From Dehalococcoidia bacterium (GTDB lineage: Bacteria > Chloroflexota > Dehalococcoidia > Dehalococcoidales > JAUVZE01): DNA of 13,402 nucleotides. The stretch is from assembly GCA_030602665.1 (NCBI GenBank), contig JAUVZE010000014.1, positions 1 to 13,402 of the forward strand, read 5' to 3'. A program made the position numbers and the translations under genes. Positions 6,979 through 13,402 of this stretch are shown here, piece after piece. Under the pieces are notes generated by a model, which saw only the letters and a program-made list of their open reading frames with translations, was not told the DNA's origin and searched no databases. Numbering within the stretch: position 1 is the first letter of the stretch; the number at the start of each line of letters is the position of its first letter.

Positions 6979-7455
6979 CTATCTTGCCTTATCCCCTTGG
7001 AAGATTCTCCAGATTTGCTCCGAAGTTTCCCTAGAGACTTTCCAGGCTTGCTCTATGGTCTCCCTACACACGCTTAACGCTTCCTTCACCCTCTCCTGAT
7101 AAGCCTCCTTGGCTTTCTCTTTAGCTTTCTCTTTAGCTTTCTTATATACCTCCTCGGCCTCCTGTTCAGCCTTTTCGCGGACTCTCAAGGCTCTTTCTAT
7201 GGCCTCCTCACAAGCCTTATTAGCCTGCTGTTCAACCTCTTTATAGACCTCCTCTTCTTGCCGTTCCCGTTCCTTATACGCCGTCGCCACTTTTCTCTGA
7301 GCCCCCAGATAGGCGGTATAGGCCATCTCAGCTTGGTTCCGAAACTCGTCAAGGGGATCCGGGGTCTCCTTGGTGACCTCAGGAGCCGGCTCTACGGCTT
7401 GTTCTTCAGCTTTCCCAACGGCCTTCTTGGGTTGCTGCTGCTTCATCATAGTCAT
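6979..7455 (-). CDS. Hydrophilic Lys/Glu-rich coiled-coil protein, function unknown
   Basis: I do not recognise a named family. The 158-residue product has a low-complexity start (MKQQQPKK), a Pro/Glu-rich linker (20-35), then from about 38 to 150 a near-continuous charged helix rich in Ala, Glu and Lys, ending in WKVSRETSEQIWRIF. There is no signal peptide or membrane segment. Alanine recurs at roughly heptad or hendecad spacing, as expected for a long coiled coil. A 12-bp tandem repeat (7112-7142) encodes the KEKAKEKAKEKA section. AAGGAGGT lies nine bases before the ATG at 7453-7455, so expression may be strong; a nearer ATG in another frame meets a stop within three codons. The gene lies between an HTH regulator and a hydrolase gene, all on one strand. 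A structural, scaffold or stress role is conceivable but unproven. Confidence 0.8.
   Translation of the reverse strand: MTMMKQQQPKKAVGKAEEQAVEPAPEVTKETPDPLDEFRNQAEMAYTAYLGAQRKVATAYKERERQEEEVYKEVEQQANKACEEAIERALRVREKAEQEAEEVYKKAKEKAKEKAKEAYQERVKEALSVCRETIEQAWKVSRETSEQIWRIFQGDKAR
7112..7142 (-). repeat. 12-bp tandem repeat inside the coiled-coil gene
   Basis: The plus strand reads GCTTTCTCTTTA twice in full, then GCTTTCT, about 2.6 copies. The repeat is in frame (12 bp, four codons), so copy-number change would lengthen or shorten the charged helix without breaking the gene. Confidence 0.8.
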
Positions 7456-7502
7456 CGCATTGCACCTCCTTAAATTTGCTCTCTGGCACCTCAGAATAAC
7501 TA

Positions 7503-7769
7503 TTAACGCCCACTTCGTTGACTTACCTCAGACTCACCGGCTATCTTCCCGGTCTTGGTTGTGTAGTTTTTCCGAATTCTGTTGACCTCCATCTTCAATC
7601 TATCTATTTCATCCTCAGTAAATAGCCTCCATCCTCTCCTATCCCTGTGTTCAGCTTCACTTATGATGCCTTCCTTAGTCCAACGGAAGAGAGTGCTCTT
7701 GCCTATGCCAACCATTAGGCAAACCTCAGCCGTCCGATAATAGGTTTGACCGTTGATTGTTACCGGCAT
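7503..7769 (-). CDS. MerR-like helix-turn-helix DNA-binding protein
   Basis: This small protein (88 residues) has a MerR/excisionase-type winged helix. After a short strand (MPVTINGQTYY), RTAEVCLMVGIGKSTLFRW forms the helix-turn-helix (about 12-30). KEGII and HRDRRGWRLFTEDEIDRL (41-58) give the wing and the helix in which MerR proteins carry R.Y...D. A basic, polar tail follows without the long effector and dimerisation domain of true MerR proteins, so it resembles stand-alone MerR-like HTH proteins or excisionases. The start is set at the ATG 7767-7769 because GGAGG lies eight bases upstream; a longer frame from 7787 would include the RBS. A weak promoter (TTTACC, 17 bp, TAGACT) can be drawn upstream, overlapping AT-rich dyad sequence. 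It probably regulates the downstream coiled-coil and hydrolase genes or itself (inference). Confidence 0.85.
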   Translation of the reverse strand: MPVTINGQTYYRTAEVCLMVGIGKSTLFRWTKEGIISEAEHRDRRGWRLFTEDEIDRLKMEVNRIRKNYTTKTGKIAGESEVSQRSGR

Positions 7770-7866
7770 ATGTAGAACCTCCAACACTATTTAAATATAG
7801 TCTAACGAATGTTCACCACCTGGTAAATCCCCCATCAGTACTTCTAATAACCTTACTTTCGTACGG

Positions 7867-7895
7867 TTGCCCCCCAATCCAGCAGCGTTTACAAT
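7867..7895 (+). promoter_or_regulatory. Promoter of the formyltransferase gene
   Basis: TTGCCC (7867-7872) and TACAAT (7890-7895) are spaced by exactly 17 bp, matching consensus at four and five positions respectively. The start near 7902 gives a leader of about 34 nt ending in a strong AAGGGGAGGGG RBS. The promoter faces away from the HTH gene in the divergent intergenic region. Confidence 0.55.
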
Positions 7896-7935
7896 ATAGC
7901 TAGAGGATTGTTAGCCATAATAAGGGGAGGGGCAA

Positions 7936-8868
7936 ATGCGTATTGCCTTAATAGGTCAGGCAGCCTTTGGCGAGAAAGTCCTCCAGCCATTAGTTGATAG
8001 AGGAGAAGAGGTCGTTGGGGTTTATGCCCCTCCTGATATTTCGGGAAAGACAAACCCACTTAAGCAATTGGCTCTTCAGCTAGGCATACCAATCTTTCAG
8101 CCAGAAAGAATGCGAGACCCAGAGGTTTATCACCAGTATGCCAAACTGAAACCAGACCTAAATGTTATGGTTTACGTAACCAGTATTCTACCTGAATCTA
8201 TCTTAAACTACCCTAGGTTGGGGACAATACAGTACCACCCCTCACTACTACCTAAGCACCGAGGGGGCAGCGCTATCAATTGGGCTATAATTAATGGTGA
8301 GGCTAAGACAGGCATTACTATTTTCTGGCCTGATAAGGGGATAGATACCGGTCCCATCCTGCTACAGAGGGAGGTGGAGATTTCTGCTGATGATACGGTA
8401 GGGTCGCTGTATTTTAACAAACTTTTTCCCGTAGGGATAGAGGTGGTAGTGGAGAGTATCCAGTTAATTAAAAGGGGCATAGCGCCACGAATCCCTCAGG
8501 ATGAATCACAAGCTAGTTATGAAGGGCTGTGCACCGAAAAGGACGCTGTAATTAACTGGCTCCAGCCCGTAATCAAAATCTATAATCTTATTCGGGGCAC
8601 TAATCCTCAACCGGGGGCAATAACCAATTTTGGTGGTAAGCGATTCAAAGTCTTTGACTCAGAATTACTGGCTGGGGTTGCCGGTGGCTTGCCTGGCGAA
8701 ATTATTGACACTACCAGACAGGGATTGGTGGTGACTGCCACCGATGGGGCAATCCTTATTAAACGGGTGCAAGTAGAAGGCTCCCCGAAGATAGCAGCAA
8801 CAGATTTTGCCGAGCAAATGGGCTTGAAAGTAGGAGATAGACTCGGTAACCAGGCAGCTACGGAGTGA
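7936..8868 (+). CDS. Formyltransferase-family protein, similar to the 10-formyl-THF hydrolase domain / methionyl-tRNA formyltransferase
   Basis: The 310-residue protein has a formyl-transferase Rossmann domain (1-180) and the Fmt-type C-terminal domain (about 200-305). Its start, IALIGQAAFGEKV then VVGVYAPPDISGKTNPL, and the active-site stretch HPSLLPKHRGGSAINW (101-116) resemble the hydrolase domain of 10-formyltetrahydrofolate dehydrogenase (ALDH1L1) more than classical Fmt. His101 and Asp137 (GIDTGP) are present. The Asn of the usual N-x-H triad is replaced by Gln99 (QYH); ALDH1L1, as I recall it, also lacks that Asn. The product may formylate initiator Met-tRNA, release formate from 10-formyl-THF, or transfer formyl to another amine. 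No def or aldehyde dehydrogenase gene is adjacent. The RBS GGGGAGGGG lies a few bases before the ATG. The gene is followed by, but promoter-separated from, aroF. Confidence 0.85.
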   Translation: MRIALIGQAAFGEKVLQPLVDRGEEVVGVYAPPDISGKTNPLKQLALQLGIPIFQPERMRDPEVYHQYAKLKPDLNVMVYVTSILPESILNYPRLGTIQYHPSLLPKHRGGSAINWAIINGEAKTGITIFWPDKGIDTGPILLQREVEISADDTVGSLYFNKLFPVGIEVVVESIQLIKRGIAPRIPQDESQASYEGLCTEKDAVINWLQPVIKIYNLIRGTNPQPGAITNFGGKRFKVFDSELLAGVAGGLPGEIIDTTRQGLVVTATDGAILIKRVQVEGSPKIAATDFAEQMGLKVGDRLGNQAATE

Positions 8869-8870
8869 GC

Positions 8871-8899
8871 TTGACGGCCAGAAGCCATGTGTGTATTAT
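8871..8899 (+). promoter_or_regulatory. Promoter of the DAHP synthase gene
   Basis: TTGACG (8871-8876), 17 bp, TATTAT (8894-8899): both hexamers match consensus at five of six positions. It begins two bases after the formyltransferase stop codon. The start near 8906 gives a 5' leader of about 77 nt. The leader has no aromatic-codon-rich peptide, so classical attenuation is not indicated. Confidence 0.6.
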
Positions 8900-8982
8900 C
8901 ATTACCAAGAGTGATGAGAATTACCTGATGGTGAATTAGAAATGATAAATTCAGGCCTATAAAGGAGCTGAGGTAAGAGGCT

Positions 8983-9999
8983 ATGATAGTTGAAATGAGG
9001 ACCGGCACCACTCCAGAGGAAATAGATGGCGTAAAGCAGCGAGCTAAGTCGCTGGGATTGAGTGTCCAGTTGAACCTGGGCACCAACAAAGTGGTAGTCG
9101 CCATATTGGGAAGCAATACTGGGCAATTGCCCACTGATATTTTTGCTGTACTCCCCGGGGTGGAAAACGTAGCCCGGATTATGAAACCATACAAGCTTGC
9201 CTCCCGGGAATTCAAGGCAGAGAATAGCCTGGTTTCCATTAATGGGATTGAGATTGGGGGTAAGCGTATCGTAGTCATGGCCGGGCCTTGTGCTGTGGAG
9301 AGTGAGGAGCAGCTTGTTGAGACGGTCAGGGCGATAAAAAGGTCCGGGGCCTGTATCTTGCGTGGTGGCGCCTTTAAGCCACGTACTTCCCCTTTCAGCT
9401 TTCAGGGTCTGGAGAAAGCCGGGCTGGAATTGCTGGCACGAGTCAGGGAGCAGTTTGGTATACCGGTAATCACCGAAGTGGTAGACCCTCACGATGTCAG
9501 CCTGGTATCCAAGTATGCCGATATCCTTCAAGTTGGTGCCCGGAATATGCAAAACTTCGCCCTGCTGACTAATATTGGCCGGAAAAAGTGCCCTGTTGTC
9601 CTGAAGCGCGGGTTTTCGTGCACTATTACCGAGTGGCTGACCGCGGCCGACTACCTGCTGGCAGAGGGAAATAACCAAGTGATTCTATGTGAGAGGGGAA
9701 TCAGAACATTTGAGAACAGTACTCGTTTTTCTCTGGATATTTGTTCCATACCAGTAATTAAGAGATTCAGCCACCTGCCGGTGATTGTTGACCCTAGCCA
9801 CGCCACCGGGCACTACTCACTGGTGCCAGCGGTAGCCAAGGCAGCGGTGGCAGCTGGTGCCGATGGACTCCTCATTGAAGTTCACCCCAACCCGAAGGAA
9901 GCCCTGGTAGATGGTCTCCAATCCCTTACTCCATCAGACTTTGCTAGGTTGATGGAAGAGCTCAGGTCAATTGCTAAAGCGGTGGGCAGGTATATCTAG
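8983..9999 (+). CDS. aroF: 3-deoxy-7-phosphoheptulonate (DAHP) synthase, type I-beta
   Basis: This enzyme condenses phosphoenolpyruvate with erythrose 4-phosphate, the first step of the shikimate pathway, in the cytoplasm. The 338-residue protein has the N-terminal ferredoxin-like regulatory domain (1-68) typical of Thermotoga-type enzymes, then the TIM barrel. Visible motifs: AGPCAVES (100-107) with metal ligand Cys103, RGGAFKPRTSPFSFQG (127-142), KRG (208-210), ILCERGIRTFE (234-244), DPSHATG (270-276) with His273, EVHPNP with Glu299, and ALVDGLQSL with Asp310. The stretch TRFSLDI differs a little from the usual TRNTLDL. The start is supported by GAGGT eight bases upstream of ATG 8983. Feedback control by an aromatic amino acid through the N-terminal domain is usual in this group but not provable here. 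No other aro gene is in the window, and its neighbour pilT is convergent. Confidence 0.95.
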   Translation: MIVEMRTGTTPEEIDGVKQRAKSLGLSVQLNLGTNKVVVAILGSNTGQLPTDIFAVLPGVENVARIMKPYKLASREFKAENSLVSINGIEIGGKRIVVMAGPCAVESEEQLVETVRAIKRSGACILRGGAFKPRTSPFSFQGLEKAGLELLARVREQFGIPVITEVVDPHDVSLVSKYADILQVGARNMQNFALLTNIGRKKCPVVLKRGFSCTITEWLTAADYLLAEGNNQVILCERGIRTFENSTRFSLDICSIPVIKRFSHLPVIVDPSHATGHYSLVPAVAKAAVAAGADGLLIEVHPNPKEALVDGLQSLTPSDFARLMEELRSIAKAVGRYI

Positions 10000-10065
10000 T
10001 CACCAGGTAGATACTCCCACAGGGGAATGCATTCAACCAACCTACCAGCATACAGTTTTACCACT

Positions 10066-11160
10066 TTAAAGTCTTTGAAGTGTAGATGCCCCATATTGAA
10101 ATTGCAGCGACTTACTTAATCGTTCTGGATTGCTACTTTTCATCATGGCTTCTTCTTGAGAAACTATACCGCTCCTCACCAAGTCAGCCAATGCTTCGTC
10201 TAGGGTTTGCATACCATCCTTGCTGCTAAGCCGCATGATATTTGGTAATTCAAAGGTCTTCGCCTCGCGGATGAGGTTTCTAACCGCAGAAGTAGCGACC
10301 ATAATTTCAAAAGCAGCTACTCGCCCTCCAGCGATACGAGGCAACAGGGTCTGCGATAATACCGCCTCTATTACTTGGGATAGCTGGAGTCTAATCTGCT
10401 GTTGCTGGCTTGGTGTGAATATGTCAATTATACGGTCAACAGTCTGGGCAGCATCAGTGGTATGTAGTGTACCCAGCACCAGATGCCCCGTCTCAGCCGC
10501 CCTAATAGCTGTGGACATCGTAGCCAAGTCGCGCATCTCCCCGACGACAATTACATCTGGATCATGCCGGAGGGCATGGATTAACGCCGCGTCAAAGGAT
10601 TTGGTATCATCCCCTAGGTCTCGCTGGGCGATGATGCATCTTTTGTTGCGGTGTAAGTATTTAATGGGGTCTTCAATAGTAATGATATTTCGCGAATCAT
10701 TCTCGTTGAGATGATGAATCATCGCTGCCATTGTAGTCGACTTGCCACTGCCGGTAGGCCCAGTTACTAGGATGAGCCCCCTTGGCTTGAGAATAAACTC
10801 TTTAAGAATTTGGGGTAGCCCTAAATCATCAATGGACAAGACCTCAAACGGCACCAGGCGGAAGGCAAGACTTATTGTCCCCCTTTGCCGTAAGACACTA
10901 ACCCGGAATCGAGCCAATCCCGGAACACTGTAGGCAAAGTCCAGGTCCTTCTCCCTAAGGAAAGCGCTCTTTTGTTCAGAGGTGGCCACATGCTCAAACG
11001 CCGCTTCAACATCTTTGGCCGTAACCGGTGGTAAATCTTTCTGTGGTATAAGCTCACCATCAATGCGCAACACCGGTGGACTGGGCACCCTTAGATGCAA
11101 GTCTGAAGCACTTTTGTCTACCATGAGCTTGAGTAGCTCATTTATTTGCTCTATTCGCAT
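10066..11160 (-). CDS. pilT: Type IV pilus retraction ATPase PilT
   Basis: This cytoplasmic hexameric ATPase disassembles type IV pili, powering twitching motility and DNA uptake. The 364-residue product carries the N-terminal PAS-like domain (SASDLHLRV...LRIDGEL), Walker A GPTGSGKST (134-142), Asp box (NIITIEDPIKYLH), Walker B VIVVGEMRD with Glu208, and His box TGHLVLGTLHTTDA (224-237). Near the C-terminus is VRNLIREAK, the AIRNLIRE-type motif characteristic of PilT rather than PilB. GGAGGT lies six bases before the ATG at 11158-11160. It is 35 bp downstream of the HD-GYP regulator on the same strand, so co-transcription is likely. No pilin or pilB is in view. Confidence 0.96.
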   Translation of the reverse strand: MRIEQINELLKLMVDKSASDLHLRVPSPPVLRIDGELIPQKDLPPVTAKDVEAAFEHVATSEQKSAFLREKDLDFAYSVPGLARFRVSVLRQRGTISLAFRLVPFEVLSIDDLGLPQILKEFILKPRGLILVTGPTGSGKSTTMAAMIHHLNENDSRNIITIEDPIKYLHRNKRCIIAQRDLGDDTKSFDAALIHALRHDPDVIVVGEMRDLATMSTAIRAAETGHLVLGTLHTTDAAQTVDRIIDIFTPSQQQQIRLQLSQVIEAVLSQTLLPRIAGGRVAAFEIMVATSAVRNLIREAKTFELPNIMRLSSKDGMQTLDEALADLVRSGIVSQEEAMMKSSNPERLSKSLQFQYGASTLQRL

Positions 11161-11195
11161 ATTAGCACCTCCGTAATCCTAAACTTTGACAAACC

Positions 11196-12257
11196 TCAAC
11201 TGCCGGCTAATCTAACAGCCCGAGTTCTTGACGCAATAACACGAGGCGACTGAGGTTGCCGATTTTCTATCCTGAGAAAAGCATCAGCTACCTCAGGGTC
11301 AAACTGAGTGCCCTTACCGCGCTCTATCTCAGCGTAAGCAGTTTCCACGCTCATCGCCCCTCGGTAGGGACGCTCCGATGTCATAGCATCGTAGGCATCG
11401 GGCACTGCCAAAATTCTGGCACCCAACGGTATTTGCTCCCCGGATAACCCGTCAGGATAACCAGTGCCATCATAGCGTTCGTGATGGTGTCTCACCATAT
11501 TTAAGATTTCCTCATCATCAACAATAGGATTTAAGATATGCTCCCCCACTTCGCAATGGCGCTGTATGTGATAGAATTCCTCATCAGTGAGCCCAACCAG
11601 TTTATTTAGAACACATTCCCTGACCCCTATCTTGCCGATATCATGGACTAACCCGGCCAACCTTATTTTCTCAATACTACTCAGTGGCATACCCAACTCC
11701 TTGGCAATAGTTACTGATGTTTCGGCTACCCGCTGCGAATGGCCACTGGTGTAATCATCCTTAGCCTCTAAGGCATAGGCCAAGGCAGTTATAGCACTGA
11801 TAAGTGAGGCGCGTATTTTCCTGGCCTGTGTTTCAACCCTTTGCTCCAGGTGCTGCTGGTAATCTCTATTCTCAAGCTCCAGCCTCCTTTTCTCCAGAGC
11901 CCGGCCCACACTGAGGATAACCTCATCTAAATTGAATGGCTTAATTAAATAATCGTAGGCTCCGTGTTTCATGCACTGGATGGCAATGCTGGTATCAGTA
12001 AGCGCGGTAGCCATAATCACTGCGGTATCAGGGTAGCTAGCTCTTATTTCAAGCAGCAGCTCAACCCCTGATTTACCCGGCATCTTAATGTCTAGAAGCA
12101 CCAGTTCCGTTAGGTTACTTCTTAGCTTATCCAGAGCCTGGTCAGCACTACTGGCTTCCTGACACTGGTAGCCCTCACCAGATAGCTTCCGATAGAGAAC
12201 TCTCCTGATTGCCTCCCTATCATCAACAATCAGTATTGTTGCTTTTTTGATAGTCAT
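11196..12257 (-). CDS. Response regulator with HD-GYP domain (probable c-di-GMP phosphodiesterase)
   Basis: This two-component output protein probably hydrolyses cyclic di-GMP. From ATG 12255-12257 it has 353 residues. The REC domain (5-122) has acidic pair DD (12-13), phospho-acceptor Asp56 in LLDIKMPG, Thr84 and Lys106 in IKPF. A charged helical linker (122-150) leads to an HD-GYP domain (about 155-332) with H205/D206 (VHDIGK), HHHERYDGTGYP (257-268) and DAYDAMTSERPYRG. The metal-binding set looks complete. The usual AVAD is AVPD here. The frame is open to 12404, but the upstream part overlaps the kinase end and lacks regulator character, so MTIKKATILIVDD is taken as the start, although its RBS is poor. 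A strong RBS at about 12311-12321 instead serves a seven-codon ORF just upstream. Its likely partner kinase is the preceding gene, and pilT follows. Confidence 0.93.
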   Translation of the reverse strand: MTIKKATILIVDDREAIRRVLYRKLSGEGYQCQEASSADQALDKLRSNLTELVLLDIKMPGKSGVELLLEIRASYPDTAVIMATALTDTSIAIQCMKHGAYDYLIKPFNLDEVILSVGRALEKRRLELENRDYQQHLEQRVETQARKIRASLISAITALAYALEAKDDYTSGHSQRVAETSVTIAKELGMPLSSIEKIRLAGLVHDIGKIGVRECVLNKLVGLTDEEFYHIQRHCEVGEHILNPIVDDEEILNMVRHHHERYDGTGYPDGLSGEQIPLGARILAVPDAYDAMTSERPYRGAMSVETAYAEIERGKGTQFDPEVADAFLRIENRQPQSPRVIASRTRAVRLAGS

Positions 12258-12283
12258 TTTTCTATCTGCCACTAAGATTCTCT

Positions 12284-12307
12284 TTACGCCAGCACTGAGT
12301 TTTTCAT
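12284..12307 (-). other. Seven-codon ORF with strong RBS ahead of the HD-GYP regulator
   Basis: The minus strand has GGGGGGAGGAG (about 12311-12321), four bases, then ATG 12305-12307 and the peptide MKNSVLA before TAA. It ends 26 bases before the regulator ATG. It could be a leader that couples translation. Alternatively, one missing A in the five-A run just after the ATG would join it to the regulator frame (MKKLSAGVKR...), making it the true start. The peptide itself has no recognisable feature. Confidence 0.3.
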
Positions 12308-12321
12308 GTAACTCCTCCCCC

Positions 12322-13402
12322 CTACCAATGGTCACTGATAGGGAGTTCCACGACAAAGGTGGTCCCTTTGCCCAACTCGCTTTCGGCATATATCCGGCCA
12401 CCATGCTCAGTTATTATTCCGTGACAGATGCTCAAGCCCAGCCCGGTCCCTTTGCCCACCTCCTTGGTGGTAAAGAAGGGGTCAAACAAGTGCCCCAGGT
12501 TTTCTTGAGTAATCCCGGGGCCATCATCAGTAAAGGAAGCCTTGATAATATCCCCCACCTTTTCCGTAGTAATGGTCAGGGTGCCTTCATGGTGTGCCTC
12601 AACCATAAAATACTCAGCATTGATAATGATGTTGAGGAAGACCTGCTGCAATTGGAAATGGTCAGCCATAACTTCCGCCAGGTCAGGGGCAAAGTAGGTA
12701 TTGACCTGGATGTTGTTTACCCCTTGCTCGTAGGCGCGCAGTGTCAGTACCTTTTCAATAATGCTATCTATATTCACCGGCTGCTTTACTGGGACATGTT
12801 TTCGGGCGAAGGTGAGGAGACCCTTTACCACATCAGCGGCGCGTTGCGCTTCACTATATATAATTTTTAGGTCTAATTTGACATCATCAGAGACATCTTT
12901 GTCCAGGAGTAGCTGGGAAAAGCCAATAACGCCGGTTAGCGGGTTGTTCAGCTCGTGGGCGATACCTGATACCAGCTCACCAACCGAAGCCAGCCGGTCG
13001 GTGAGGATGAGCTGCTGCTCCATTTTCTTGCGCTCGGTGATGTCAGTATATATGGTATATACTCCGATTGTTTTGCCTCCTAACTGAATAGGGTAGTGAA
13101 GCAAGGAAACATCTACCAGGCTGCCATCCTTACGTTTTCTCACCGTCTCTATCCGACACACTTGATTATTGAGAGCAGCCCGAGACAAGGCAGACGCTTC
13201 CTCAATACAGTCTTCAGGAACAACAATATCGTTAATAAACTTACCCTTGACTTCCTCAGCCCGGTAGCCAAAAAGCGTCTCAAATCCCCTATTGACTTGA
13301 ACCACCCTCTCAGTATCATCCCACATAGCGATAGCATCAGGGGAGTTATCGAACAGCTGCTGGAAGTAAGCTTGCTGAAGCTCAAGTGCCTCCTGCGCCT
13401 GC
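12322..13402 (-). CDS. PAS-domain sensor histidine kinase, N-terminus outside window (partial)
   Basis: The frame is open through the right edge, so the 5' end is missing; an ATG at 13326 lies inside the PAS domain and is not the start. Counting from that Met: PAS core (to about 95, beginning just upstream as FDNSPDAIAMWDD), the PAC end TDITERKKMEQQL, H-box VGELVSGIAHELNNPLTG with His124, N-box LNIIINAEYF (Asn232, Asn236), G1 DDGPGI (267-272), F-box FDPFFTTK and G2 GKGTGLGLS (291-299), ending ELPISDHW. The HELNNPL H-box is the HisKA type common in PAS kinases of the NtrB/AtoS style. The visible part has no membrane helix. A coiled-coil-like Gln/Glu/Leu-rich stretch at the edge suggests another sensor domain before it. 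It probably phosphorylates the REC-HD-GYP regulator encoded 64 bases downstream. Confidence 0.94.
   Translation of the reverse strand, partial: QAQEALELQQAYFQQLFDNSPDAIAMWDDTERVVQVNRGFETLFGYRAEEVKGKFINDIVVPEDCIEEASALSRAALNNQVCRIETVRKRKDGSLVDVSLLHYPIQLGGKTIGVYTIYTDITERKKMEQQLILTDRLASVGELVSGIAHELNNPLTGVIGFSQLLLDKDVSDDVKLDLKIIYSEAQRAADVVKGLLTFARKHVPVKQPVNIDSIIEKVLTLRAYEQGVNNIQVNTYFAPDLAEVMADHFQLQQVFLNIIINAEYFMVEAHHEGTLTITTEKVGDIIKASFTDDGPGITQENLGHLFDPFFTTKEVGKGTGLGLSICHGIITEHGGRIYAESELGKGTTFVVELPISDHW

Noticed and set aside
8887..8928. 13-codon ORF (MCVLSLPRVMRIT) before aroF as an attenuator peptide
   Set aside because: It starts upstream of the predicted transcription start and has no Phe, Tyr or Trp codons.
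8607..9278. 223-codon open frame on the minus strand
   Set aside because: It spans the end of one clear plus-strand gene, a promoter and the start of another, so it is a shadow frame.
8902..9678. 258-codon open frame on the minus strand
   Set aside because: It is the complement of the DAHP synthase gene, whose motifs are unmistakable. The minus-strand product has no family features.
10000..10065. Terminator between convergent aroF and pilT
   Set aside because: Only weak pairings such as GGTAG/CTACC with a loop over 30 bases and no T-run; not enough to call.

Overview
The window (about 13.4 kb, moderate GC) is bacterial and has mostly ordinary chromosomal gene content. The lineage cannot be fixed without searches. 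A tRNA-Asn with an encoded CCA end, a bacterial-type tungstate/molybdate ABC operon whose binding protein is of the WtpA (archaeal ModA) type, a DUF5305-like membrane protein, PilT, an HD-GYP regulator and a MerR-like HTH gene next to a Lys/Glu-rich coiled-coil gene would suit an anaerobic, sediment-type bacterium. Chloroflexota/Dehalococcoidia is my guess, held with low to moderate confidence.

Layout, left to right. (1) 1-965 (+): the 3' part of a DUF5305-like membrane protein. (2) 1074-1216 (-): tRNA-Asn(GUU) with its own sigma70-type promoter. (3) 1415-2640 (-): an MscS-family channel ending in a zinc ribbon, with an extended -10 promoter and a strong RBS. The ATG served by that RBS is out of frame with the gene by one base, so a frameshift or assembly error is likely. 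(4) 2760-6065 (-): a complete tungstate/molybdate import unit read as promoter, Moco/Tuco riboswitch lacking P3, intrinsic terminator, permease (wtpB), ATPase (wtpC), then lipoprotein binding protein (wtpA). (5) 6150-7769 (-): a probable three-gene cluster of MerR-like HTH regulator, hydrophilic coiled-coil protein and alpha/beta hydrolase. (6) 7867-9999 (+): divergently transcribed formyltransferase-family gene, most like the hydrolase half of 10-formyl-THF dehydrogenase, followed by a type I-beta DAHP synthase with its own promoter. (7) 10066-13402 (-): PAS histidine kinase (runs off the right edge), REC-HD-GYP response regulator and PilT retraction ATPase, in one co-directional run.

How the parts work together. 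The riboswitch would sense molybdenum or tungsten cofactor in the nascent leader. When cofactor is plentiful it would be expected to favour the terminator and shut off the transporter. The loss of P3 is the variant that has been linked to tungsten cofactor, and it agrees with a WtpA-type binding protein encoded downstream. At the right end the kinase, the c-di-GMP phosphodiesterase-type response regulator and PilT suggest control of type IV pilus retraction or surface motility.

The most notable items are the P3-less Moco/Tuco riboswitch with its expression platform, and the apparent 5' frameshift in the mscS-like gene. Also notable are the formyltransferase with an altered active-site Asn, the HTH/coiled-coil/hydrolase cluster of unknown function, and the coupling of an HD-GYP regulator with pilT.
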